Assembly (NCBI GenBank): GCA_050173345.1
Contig: JBFXKW010000001.1
Location: 372,001 to 436,000 of the forward strand
Length of the DNA: 64,000 bases
Source of the DNA: SHWC01 sp050173345
GTDB lineage: Bacteria > Pseudomonadota > Alphaproteobacteria > UBA828
Direction of reading: 5' to 3'
In this document: positions 44,619 to 53,363 of the stretch, piece after piece
Layout of the letters: each line of letters begins with the position of its first letter
Numbering within the stretch: position 1 is the first letter of the stretch
Notes under the pieces: generated by a model
The model's database searches: none
The model's input: only the letters and a program-made list of their open reading frames with translations
Told to the model about the DNA's origin: nothing
Position numbers and translations under genes: made by a program

Positions 44619-44649
44619 ATTGGGAGTATCGCCCCAAAGGCTGCGGTGC

Positions 44650-45147
44650 CTACCGCTTGGAGAACTGGAAGCTGCGGCGCGCCTTGGCCTTGCCGTACTT
44701 CTTGCGCTCGACCACGCGCGGGTCGCGGGTGAGCAGGCCTTGCGCCTTGAGGAGCTTGCGCAGCGCCGGCTCGCGCAGCACCAGCGCCTTCGAGATGCCG
44801 TGGCGCACCGCGCCCGCCTGGCCCGACAGGCCGCCGCCGCCGACCGTGCAGATCACGTCGTACTGCGTCTTGCGATCGGTGGTGGCGAAGGGCTGGTTGA
44901 CGATCATCCTGAGCGTCGGGCGCGCGAAGTAGGTGTCGAGCGGCCGGTTGTTGACCGTGATCTGGCCCGAGCCCGGCTTGATCCAGACGCGCGACACGGC
45001 GTCCTTGCGCTTGCCGGTGGCGTAGGTGCGGCCGAGCCGGTCGATCTGCGGCTCGGGCGTCGGCGCTTCGGTTGCCGAGGTCGCCGCCTTGCCGGCGGGC
45101 TGGCCCAGCTCGGCCAGCGAGGTGAGGGTGCGCGAGCCACTAGCCAC
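44650..45147 (-). CDS. rpsI: 30S ribosomal protein S9
   Basis: The 165-residue protein has the S9 core (GRTYATGKRKDAVSRVWIKP; YFARPTLRMIVNQPF; CTVGGGGLSGQAGAVRHGIS) and the basic C-terminal tail ending RRSFQFSKR that reaches the P-site tRNA. An N-terminal extension of about 35 residues is typical of alphaproteobacterial S9. The start overlaps the end of rplM by eight bases, giving the standard rplM-rpsI operon. Confidence 0.98.
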   Translation of the reverse strand: MASGSRTLTSLAELGQPAGKAATSATEAPTPEPQIDRLGRTYATGKRKDAVSRVWIKPGSGQITVNNRPLDTYFARPTLRMIVNQPFATTDRKTQYDVICTVGGGGLSGQAGAVRHGISKALVLREPALRKLLKAQGLLTRDPRVVERKKYGKAKARRSFQFSKR

Positions 45148-45613
45148 GGGACGAGCTCCTCTTGTTCTTCGGATTCAACGCGCCGACGTCCAGCACCTCC
45201 GGCTGCTGCCCCTCATGCGGGTGCGACGGCCCCGGATAGACGCGGAGGTTGCCCATCTGCTGGCGGCCGAGCGGGCCGCGCGGCACCATGCGCTCGACCG
45301 CCTTCTCGATCAGCCGCTCGGGATGCTTGCTCTCGAGCGTCTGCTGCGGCGTGCGCGACTTGATGCCGCCCGGATAGCCGGTGTGCCAATGGAACTGCTT
45401 GTCGGTCAGCTTCCGCCCGGTCAGCTTGACCTTCTCGGCGTTGACCACGATCACGTTGTCGCCGCAGTCCATGTGCGGCGTGAAGGTCGGCTTGTGCTTG
45501 CCGCGCAGCCGGCTGGCGACGATGCTGGCGAGCCGGCCGAGCACGAGCCCGTCGGCGTCGATCAACACCCAACGCTTCTCGATGTCCGAAGGCTTGGCGG
45601 AATAGGTCTTCAT
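45140..45613 (-). CDS. rplM: 50S ribosomal protein L13
   Basis: ATG 45613 gives 157 residues starting MKTYSAKPSDIEKRWVLIDA, with the L13 signature regions GDNVIVVNAEKVKLTGRK and MVPRGPLGRQQMGNLRVY. It is an early assembly protein of the large subunit. A near-consensus promoter lies about 60 bases upstream. The frame extends to 45637, but the extra residues have no family support. Confidence 0.98.
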   Translation of the reverse strand: MKTYSAKPSDIEKRWVLIDADGLVLGRLASIVASRLRGKHKPTFTPHMDCGDNVIVVNAEKVKLTGRKLTDKQFHWHTGYPGGIKSRTPQQTLESKHPERLIEKAVERMVPRGPLGRQQMGNLRVYPGPSHPHEGQQPEVLDVGALNPKNKRSSSRG

Positions 45614-45673
45614 CAGGGAACTCCGCGCGGGCCGCACGCCGACAGGCGGCGGCGCGCCTCAATTCAGGGCCGC

Positions 45674-45702
45674 GAATATGACCCCGATCCGTGCTTTGTC
45701 AA
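45674..45702 (-). promoter_or_regulatory. rplM: Promoter of the rplM-rpsI operon
   Basis: On the minus strand TTGACA (45702-45697), a perfect -35, is followed after 17 bases by ATATTC (45679-45674). A one-base shift gives CATATT. The start point would be about 50-55 bases before the rplM ATG. Confidence 0.7.
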
Positions 45703-45717
45703 GCCGATTTAGCCATA

Positions 45718-45747
45718 TTTAACAGACGGTTTATAGAAAGGTATCAT
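45718..45747 (+). promoter_or_regulatory. Candidate promoter of the enoyl-CoA hydratase gene
   Basis: TTTAAC (45718-45723) and TATCAT (45742-45747) are 18 bases apart in the AT-rich gap upstream of the plus-strand gene. The match to consensus is moderate. Confidence 0.3.
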
Positions 45748-45811
45748 CGTAGGGAGTGGCCGGCCGGCGGCGGGCCGGCTATAGTTCGTAGTCCAATCCG
45801 AAGGGCATGCC

Positions 45812-46621
45812 ATGGCGCTATCCGCCTCGCTCGCTTCCGAGAAGTCCGACCGCCCGCTGCTCAGGCACGACGATCGCGGGGTGGCGACGCTGACGCTGAA
45901 CCGCCCGGCCGAGCGCAACAGCCTCTCGGTCGGCCTGATGAACGCGTTCCAGCGCGAGCTCGACGCGATCCACCGGGACGCCAGCGTGCGCGTCGTCGTG
46001 ATCGCCGCGAACGGGCCGGCGTTCTGCGCCGGCCATGACCTCAAGGAGATTCAGGCGAAGCCGGGCCGTGCCATCTATGAATCGCTGTTCAAGCAATGCA
46101 GCCGGCTGATGCAGACGATCACCCGGCTGCGCCAGCCGGTGATCGCGAAGGTGCATGCCATGGCGACCGCCGCCGGCTGCCAGCTGGTCGCGACCAGCGA
46201 CCTCGCGATCGCCGGCGCGAGCGCCAAGTTCTGCACGCCGGGCGTCAATATCGGCCTCTTCTGCTCGACGCCGATGGTCGCGTTGACCCGCAACGTCGCG
46301 CGCAAGCACGCCATGGAGATGCTGCTGACCGGCGATGCGATCGACGCCGAGCGCGCCGCCGAGATCGGCCTGGTCAACCACGTCGTCCCCGATGACGCGC
46401 TCGACGGGGCGGTCGCCGAGCTTGCCGACAAGATCGTCGCCAAGTCGCCGCTCACGCTCGCGATCGGCAAGGAGGCGTTCTACCGGCAGGTCGAGATCAG
46501 CCTGAACCAGGCCTACGACTATGCGAGCGAGGTGATGACCCGCAACATGATGGCGTTCGACGCCGAGGAAGGCATCGATGCCTTCCTCCACAAGCGCAAG
46601 CCGAACTGGCGGGGCCGCTAG
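45812..46621 (+). CDS. Enoyl-CoA hydratase/isomerase family protein (ECHDC3-like)
   Basis: The 269-residue crotonase-fold protein has the oxyanion-hole segment GPAFCAGHDLKEIQ and the region FCTPGVNIGLFCSTPMVALT, which matches the ECHDC3 subgroup better than typical enoyl-CoA hydratases, whose second catalytic Glu lies here. MLLTGDAIDAERAAEIGLVN follows. ECHDC3-type proteins have poorly defined substrates, so hydratase activity should not be assumed. The start ATG 45812 follows AAGGGC. Divergent from rplM. Confidence 0.87.
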   Translation: MALSASLASEKSDRPLLRHDDRGVATLTLNRPAERNSLSVGLMNAFQRELDAIHRDASVRVVVIAANGPAFCAGHDLKEIQAKPGRAIYESLFKQCSRLMQTITRLRQPVIAKVHAMATAAGCQLVATSDLAIAGASAKFCTPGVNIGLFCSTPMVALTRNVARKHAMEMLLTGDAIDAERAAEIGLVNHVVPDDALDGAVAELADKIVAKSPLTLAIGKEAFYRQVEISLNQAYDYASEVMTRNMMAFDAEEGIDAFLHKRKPNWRGR

Positions 46622-46727
46622 ACACTAACGGCGCGCCGCCCTCGCCTTGACTCCGCGCGCGGATGGAGGCTCTAGTTGTCGCCCCGGCCTCCGGGCTTTC
46701 CCCATGAGCTGAGGCAACCCAACACCC

Positions 46728-47279
46728 ATGGTCGACGTTGCGATCAAGTCCACGGACGGCGATCCGCTGGCCTATCTGGCGCGGCATGACGACTATCCCA
46801 ACGACCTGCTGCGCCGCGTCCTCGGCCGCGTGCGCATCATCGCGATGGTCGGCGCCAGTCCGCAGTGGCGGCGGCCCAGCTTCTACGCGATGAAATACCT
46901 CGCCAAGAAGGGCTACCGCGTCATCCCGATCAACCCGAAGCATGCCGGCGAGGAGATCCTGGGCGAGAAGGTGTATGCCAGCATCACCGACTATCCCGGC
47001 GACATCGACATGGTGGACATCTTCCGCAACTCCAAGGAAGCGCTCGCGATCACCAAGGAGGCGATCGCCAACAAGGACAAGAAGCACATCAAGGTGGTCT
47101 GGATGCAGCTCACGGTGCGCAACGACGAGGCCGCCGAGCTTGCCGAGGCCGCTGGCCTCACCGTGATCATGAACCGCTGCCCGAAGATCGAATATGCCCG
47201 GCTCTCCGGCGAGCTGAGCTGGAGCGGGATCAACTCGCGCATCATCACCTCGAAGAGCCTGAGGGCGCCCAGAGCATGA
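46728..47279 (+). CDS. CoA-binding (succinyl-CoA synthetase alpha-like Rossmann) protein
   Basis: The 183-residue protein is a lone CoA-binding Rossmann domain: RRVLGRVRIIAMVGASPQWR, SFYAMKYLAKKGYRVIPINP and GLTVIMNRCPKIEYARL are hallmarks of the YccU/CoA-binding group. The reaction is unknown; the fold binds CoA or an acyl-CoA. It is translationally coupled (ATGA at 47276-47279) to the O-acetylhomoserine sulfhydrylase gene, an association seen in other proteobacteria, hinting at a link to homoserine-derived sulfur metabolism. Confidence 0.88.
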   Translation: MVDVAIKSTDGDPLAYLARHDDYPNDLLRRVLGRVRIIAMVGASPQWRRPSFYAMKYLAKKGYRVIPINPKHAGEEILGEKVYASITDYPGDIDMVDIFRNSKEALAITKEAIANKDKKHIKVVWMQLTVRNDEAAELAEAAGLTVIMNRCPKIEYARLSGELSWSGINSRIITSKSLRAPRA

Positions 47280-48637
47280 CGAAGCGGAAGACGGCTCCAG
47301 CCAAGGCCAAGCAAGCGGCGAAAAAGGCGGCGCCAGCCCGCGCGGCCGAGCCGGACCTGCCGCGGGAATACGGCTTCGAGACGCTGGCCATCCATGCCGG
47401 CGCGCGGCCCGACCCGGTGACCGGCGCACGCTCCACGCCGATCTACCAGAGCACGTCGTTCGTGTTCGAGGATGCGGACCACGCCGCCGAGCTCTTCAAC
47501 CTGCAGACCTTCGGCTACATCTACTCGCGCTTGACCAACCCGACGGTCGCGGTGCTCGAGGAGCGCGTCGCCGCGCTCGAGAACGGCCGCGGCGCGGTCG
47601 CCTGCGCCACCGGCCACGCCACACAGTTCCTGGTCGCGGTCACCCTGCTCGACCAGGGCGACGAGTTCATCGCTTCGCGCAACCTCTATGGCGGCTCGAT
47701 CACCCAGTTCGGCCTGAGCTTCCCGAAGCTCGGCTGGAAGTGCCATTTCGTCGACCCGCGCGACCCGAAGAACTTCGAGCGCGCGATGACCGACAAGGTG
47801 AAGTTCATCTTCTGCGAGAACCTCGCCAACCCCGGCGGCGTCGTGCTCGACCTCGAGCCGATCGCAGACATCGCGCGCCGCCACGGCATCCCGCTCGTGG
47901 TCGACAACACGCTGGCCTCGCCCTATCTGTGCCGCCCCTTCGAATGGGGCGCCGACATCGTGGTGCACTCGGCTACCAAGTTCATCGGCGGGCACGGCAA
48001 CACCATGGGCGGCGTGGTGGTCGAGTCCGGCCGTTTCGACTGGTTCCAGAACGACAAGTTCCCGAGCCTGACCAAGCCCGACAAGGCCTATCACGGCCTC
48101 ACCTTCGGCGAGACCTTTGGCGATTTCGGCTTCACCACGAAGGTGCGCGCGGTGGGTTTGCGCGACTACGGGCCGTCCCTCTCGGCGATCGCGGCGTGGA
48201 ACATCCTGCAAGGCGTCGAGACCCTGCCGCTGCGCATGGAGCGTCATTGCAGCAACGCGCTCGCGGTCGCGGAATATCTGGAACGCCACGAGAAGGTGGC
48301 CTGGGTCTCCTATGCCGGGCTCAAGTCGAGCCCCTATCGCAAGCTCGCCCAGAAGTACCTGCCCAAGGGCTCGGGCGCGGTCTTCACCTTCGGCCTGAAG
48401 GGCGGCTACGAGGCCGGCATCAAGATGGTCGATTCGGTCGAGATGTTCTCGCACCTCGCCAATATCGGCGACACGCGCAGCCTGATCATCCACCCCGCCT
48501 CGACCACGCACCGCCAGCTCACGCCCGAGCAGCAGGTGGCGGCCGGCGCCGGCCCCGACGTGGTCCGCCTCTCCGTCGGCATCGAGACGATCGACGACAT
48601 CATCGCCGACCTCGACCAGGCCCTGAACAAGATCTAG
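47276..48637 (+). CDS. metY: O-acetylhomoserine aminocarboxypropyltransferase/sulfhydrylase
   Basis: ATG 47276 gives 453 residues. After a Lys/Ala-rich 25-residue extension (APAKAKQAAKKAAPARAAEP) unusual for the family, the Cys/Met-metabolism PLP fold begins with YGFETLAIHAGARPDPVTGA. The PLP lysine is Lys235 in HSATKFIGGHGNTMGG. It makes homocysteine (or methionine with methanethiol) from O-acetylhomoserine. It is coupled to the CoA-binding gene upstream and converges, eight bases apart, on a related PLP gene. Confidence 0.93.
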   Translation: MTKRKTAPAKAKQAAKKAAPARAAEPDLPREYGFETLAIHAGARPDPVTGARSTPIYQSTSFVFEDADHAAELFNLQTFGYIYSRLTNPTVAVLEERVAALENGRGAVACATGHATQFLVAVTLLDQGDEFIASRNLYGGSITQFGLSFPKLGWKCHFVDPRDPKNFERAMTDKVKFIFCENLANPGGVVLDLEPIADIARRHGIPLVVDNTLASPYLCRPFEWGADIVVHSATKFIGGHGNTMGGVVVESGRFDWFQNDKFPSLTKPDKAYHGLTFGETFGDFGFTTKVRAVGLRDYGPSLSAIAAWNILQGVETLPLRMERHCSNALAVAEYLERHEKVAWVSYAGLKSSPYRKLAQKYLPKGSGAVFTFGLKGGYEAGIKMVDSVEMFSHLANIGDTRSLIIHPASTTHRQLTPEQQVAAGAGPDVVRLSVGIETIDDIIADLDQALNKI

Positions 48638-48645
48638 GAAGCCCC

Positions 48646-49809
48646 CTACCCGATCGCCTGATCGAGATCGGCGATCAGATCGTCAGGGTCCTCGACGCCG
48701 CAGGAGAGCCGCACCAGGGCATCGACCACGCCGACGCGCTCCCTGATCTCGGCCGGCACGGTGCGGTGGGTCATGAAGGCCGGCAGCTCGATCAGGCTCT
48801 CGACCCCGCCGAGGCTCACCGCGAGGTGGAAGATCTCGGTGCGCTCCGAGATGCGCTTCGCGGCTTCGACCCCGCCCTTCGGCAGAAACGTCACCATGCC
48901 GCCGAAGCCGGGCATCTGCCGCTTGGCGAGCGCATGCTGCGGGTGCGCCGGCAGGCCGGGATAGTTGACGAACTCGACCTTCGGGTGCCTGGCGAGCCAG
49001 GCGGCGATGCGCTGCGCGTTCTCGCAGGCGCGGTCGACGCGCAGATGCAGCGTCTTGAGGCCGCGCAGCACCAGGAAGCTGTCGAACGCGCTCGGCACCG
49101 CGCCGAGCGCGTAGTGCATGAAGCGCAGGCGCTCGGCGAGCTCCGGGTTGTTGCCGACCACCACCATGCCGCCGATCACGTCTGAATGGCCGTTCAGGTA
49201 CTTCGTCACCGAGTGCAGCACGAGGTCGATGCCGTGTTCGAGCGGGCGCTGCAGGCGCGGCGTCGCGAAGGTGTTGTCGACCAGGCTGAGCACGCCACGC
49301 GCGCGGCATACCCGGCCGACCTCGGCGAGGTCGACCAGCTTCAATTGGGGATTGGTCGGCGTCTCGATCCAGACCAGCTTGGTCTCGGGCCTGAGCGCCT
49401 TCTCGAGCGCGCCGGGCACCGAGAGGTCGGCGAAATCGACCTTGAGCCCCGCGCTCCGCGGCTTCACCTCGCGCAGCAGCCGGTTGATGCCGCCATAGAG
49501 ATCGTCCATCGCGACGACGTGCGAGCCCGCGTCGAGCAGCTCCAGCACGGCCGCGGCCGCGGCGAGACCGGAGGCGAACGAGACCGCCGCGCTGCCGCCT
49601 TCGAGATCGGCGACGCAGGCTTCGTAGGGCGTGCGCGTCGGGTTGCCGACCCGCGAATAGACATAGCCCTTGGTCTGGCCGACCGCCTCCATGGCGAAGG
49701 TCGAGCTGAGATAGATCGGCGTCATCACCGCGCCGGTCTGCGGGTCGGGGCGCTGCCCGGCATGCACCGCGCGCGTCGCAAAGCCCTTCATGTTGCGCCG
49801 CCCGGTCAT
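48646..49809 (-). CDS. Cystathionine gamma-synthase/lyase-type PLP enzyme
   Basis: ATG 49809 gives 387 residues: GFATRAVHAGQRPDPQTGAV, YSRVGNPTRTPYEACVADLE, PLP Lys203 in HSVTKYLNGHSDVIGG, and SLGGVESLIELPAFMTH. It belongs to the same family as metY but to the cystathionine gamma-synthase/gamma-lyase/beta-lyase branch, and sequence alone does not separate these. It acts in transsulfuration in the cytoplasm. The start overlaps the cutA stop by ATGA, so cutA is co-translated upstream. Confidence 0.9.
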   Translation of the reverse strand: MTGRRNMKGFATRAVHAGQRPDPQTGAVMTPIYLSSTFAMEAVGQTKGYVYSRVGNPTRTPYEACVADLEGGSAAVSFASGLAAAAAVLELLDAGSHVVAMDDLYGGINRLLREVKPRSAGLKVDFADLSVPGALEKALRPETKLVWIETPTNPQLKLVDLAEVGRVCRARGVLSLVDNTFATPRLQRPLEHGIDLVLHSVTKYLNGHSDVIGGMVVVGNNPELAERLRFMHYALGAVPSAFDSFLVLRGLKTLHLRVDRACENAQRIAAWLARHPKVEFVNYPGLPAHPQHALAKRQMPGFGGMVTFLPKGGVEAAKRISERTEIFHLAVSLGGVESLIELPAFMTHRTVPAEIRERVGVVDALVRLSCGVEDPDDLIADLDQAIG

Positions 49810-50132
49810 GCCCGCGCCCCTTCGGTCTCGGCGCCGATCCACGCCACGTAATCCGGGTTGCCGGCCTGCACCGGGAAGGCGACCACGCACGGGCACTCAT
49901 AGCTGTGCAGCGCCTTGACGCGGCGGGTGAGCGCATCGAGCAGGCTGTCGCGCGTCTTCGCGATCATGACGGTCTCCTGCCCAGCCTCGACCTTGCCCTG
50001 CCACCAGTAGAGCGAGCGCATGCCGTCGAGGATGTTGACGCAGGCCGCGAGCCGCGCCTCGACCAGCGCCGTGCCGATGCGCGCCGCCTCGTCCGCCGAG
50101 GCGCAGGTGATGTAGACGAAGGTGGGGGTCAT
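49806..50132 (-). CDS. cutA: Divalent-cation tolerance protein CutA
   Basis: The 108-residue protein shows the CutA1 pattern: TPTFVYITCASADEAARIGT, LAACVNILDGMRSLYWWQGK, ETVMIAKTR and LHSYECPCVVAFPV. CutA trimers are linked to copper and other divalent metal tolerance, although the mechanism is unclear. It is the first gene of a two-gene unit with the cystathionine-type enzyme. Upstream is a 256-base gap to the divergent ispH start. Confidence 0.95.
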   Translation of the reverse strand: MTPTFVYITCASADEAARIGTALVEARLAACVNILDGMRSLYWWQGKVEAGQETVMIAKTRDSLLDALTRRVKALHSYECPCVVAFPVQAGNPDYVAWIGAETEGARA

Positions 50133-50388
50133 GGTGTTCCGGGCCGGTGGGGTGGTCGGAGGGAGACGCCATCATCGAACGGCGCCGTCGAAATGCAACC
50201 CGCGAGGTGCCGCGATTTCTTGCCCGCCGCGAAAAATTCCTGAGCGAAATCAAGGGTATTTTTGCATTGTTTGCACCGCGTCAATGAGATAGCTTCGCGC
50301 TCGGATTCTGGTGTCACCCGCCGAGTCCAGGCGCCGCCGCTCGGGCCTTGAGCGCGGCCGCCGAGGCGGCACCAGCGCGGAGGCAGGC

Positions 50389-51360
50389 ATGGATGTGATT
50401 CTGGCGGAGCCGCGCGGCTTTTGCGCGGGCGTCGAGCGCGCCATCGAGATCGTCGAACGCGCGCTCGAAGTCTACGGTCCACCCGTCTATGTGCGCCACG
50501 AGATCGTCCACAACAAGCGCGTGGTCGACGACCTGCGCAAGAAGGGCGCCGTCTTCGTCGAGGAGATCGACGAGGTGCCGGACGGCGCGGTGACCGTGTT
50601 CAGCGCGCACGGCGTCTCCGAGAAGGTCGAGAACCATGCGCGGCTGCGCGCGCTGCCCGTGATCGACGCCACCTGCCCGCTGGTCGCCAAGGTCCATATC
50701 GAGGCGCAGCGCTACGAGCGCGAGGGCGACGAGGTGATCCTGATCGGCCATCTCGGCCACCCCGAGGTCGAGGGCACCAGCGGCCGGGTCAAGAACGGCG
50801 TCCATATCGTGGCGCGGCCCGAGGACGTCGAGAAGCTGAACGTGCGCGACCCCGACAAGGTCGCCTATGTCACGCAGACCACGCTCTCGGTCGACGACAC
50901 AAGGGACGTGATCGAGGCGTTGAAGCGCCGCTTCCCTGACATACACGGCCCCGACGTGAAGGACATCTGCTACGCGACGCAGAACCGGCAGGCCTCGGTG
51001 CGCGAGCTCGCCACCGGCGTCGAACTCCTGCTCGTGGTGGGCGCGCGCAACAGCTCGAACTCGAACCGCCTGCGCGAGATCGGCGTCGAGATGGGCGTGC
51101 CGACCTACCTGATCGACGACGCCAACGACATCAATCGCGAGTGGTTCGCCGGGGTCGAGCGCGTCGGCATCACCGCCGGTGCGTCGGCGCCCGAGCAGCT
51201 CGTCCAGGAGGTGGTCGCGAAGCTCCGCGAGTTCGCCGCGGTGAACGTCAAGTTCCAGCGCGGCATCCGCGAGCGGGTGCGCTTCAAGCTGCCGGACCAG
51301 CTGGTCAAGGCCGGCGAGGACGGGCGCACGCCGCGCCGCTCGCAGTCCGGCTTGATGTAG
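50389..51360 (+). CDS. ispH: 4-hydroxy-3-methylbut-2-enyl diphosphate reductase
   Basis: ATG 50389, after GGAGG, gives 323 residues. The three Fe-S cysteines are in place: Cys12 (EPRGFCAGV), Cys96 (IDATCPLVAK) and Cys194 (DICYATQNRQ). It also has the HEIVHNKRV and SSNSNRLREI substrate loops. It performs the last MEP-pathway step, producing IPP and DMAPP. It precedes hpnH by 62 bases on the same strand, so precursor supply and hopanoid tailoring are likely co-expressed. An in-frame extension to 50311 is not supported. Confidence 0.96.
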   Translation: MDVILAEPRGFCAGVERAIEIVERALEVYGPPVYVRHEIVHNKRVVDDLRKKGAVFVEEIDEVPDGAVTVFSAHGVSEKVENHARLRALPVIDATCPLVAKVHIEAQRYEREGDEVILIGHLGHPEVEGTSGRVKNGVHIVARPEDVEKLNVRDPDKVAYVTQTTLSVDDTRDVIEALKRRFPDIHGPDVKDICYATQNRQASVRELATGVELLLVVGARNSSNSNRLREIGVEMGVPTYLIDDANDINREWFAGVERVGITAGASAPEQLVQEVVAKLREFAAVNVKFQRGIRERVRFKLPDQLVKAGEDGRTPRRSQSGLM

Positions 51361-51422
51361 CCGCCGCGCTCAACCGGATTCGTCATCCCGTCGTCCTCAA
51401 GGCCTGATAAGGACCGCGCAAC

Positions 51423-52595
<1,173 letters not shown>

Positions 52596-53363
52596 AGCGC
52601 GCAGGCCCGCCGCCGAATCGATCCCGACCGAGAGCAGGCCGCCCAGCTCGAACGGGTTGAGCAGGAGCCCGCAGAGGATCGGGCGGAGCGTGGTCGAGCC
52701 GTCCGGCCTCACCGCGCGCGCGAGAACGGACGGCAGCTCCCGGTTCGACGGATCGAGCACGACGCGGAGCACGCCGAAAGGCAGCCCGCGCTCCGTGGCT
52801 GCGCGCGCGACACCTTGGCTTTCCATGTCCACGGCGAGCGCCCGGGTCTTGGCGAAGAGCGCGACCTTCCCCTCGCGCGTGCCGACGATGCGCTCGACGC
52901 CGGCCACCGGGCCGAGCGCGACGCGGCCGCCGCTCAATTCGACGAGCCGCTTCGTGAGCCCGCCATCCGTTTCGTAGGCGGCGTCCGCCGTCGGCGGCGG
53001 CAGCGCCTCTGGCGGCTGGGCGAAGACGCGGGCGAACGGCGCGAACATGCTTTGCAACCGCTCGCGGAACGAACCGGCCGGCTCGGGCGCGAGCATCGCG
53101 GCGCCGACTTCCAGCACCTGATTGGCGACGACGACCGAGCCCGGCCCGAGCGCCGGGTGCAGCCCGCCGGCGAGGCCGAAGCTCAGCAGCGCCTCCGCAC
53201 CGGCCTCGGCAAGGTCGCAGGCATGCCGATAGGCGCGCGCCGCATCCGCGCCGGAGGCACGCACCTGCAGGCCCGCCGGTATCGGCCGGCCGAGCGCCGC
53301 CGCCTCGCGCAAGACCCCGGTGACGATGCCGATTCGCTGGTAGATCGCCGTGGTTCCCCCGGC

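Noticed and set aside
53312..53314. TTG 53312 as the simple start of hpnG
   Set aside because: It is the first conventional start codon but would remove the conserved IGIVTG strand, so it is kept only as an alternative.
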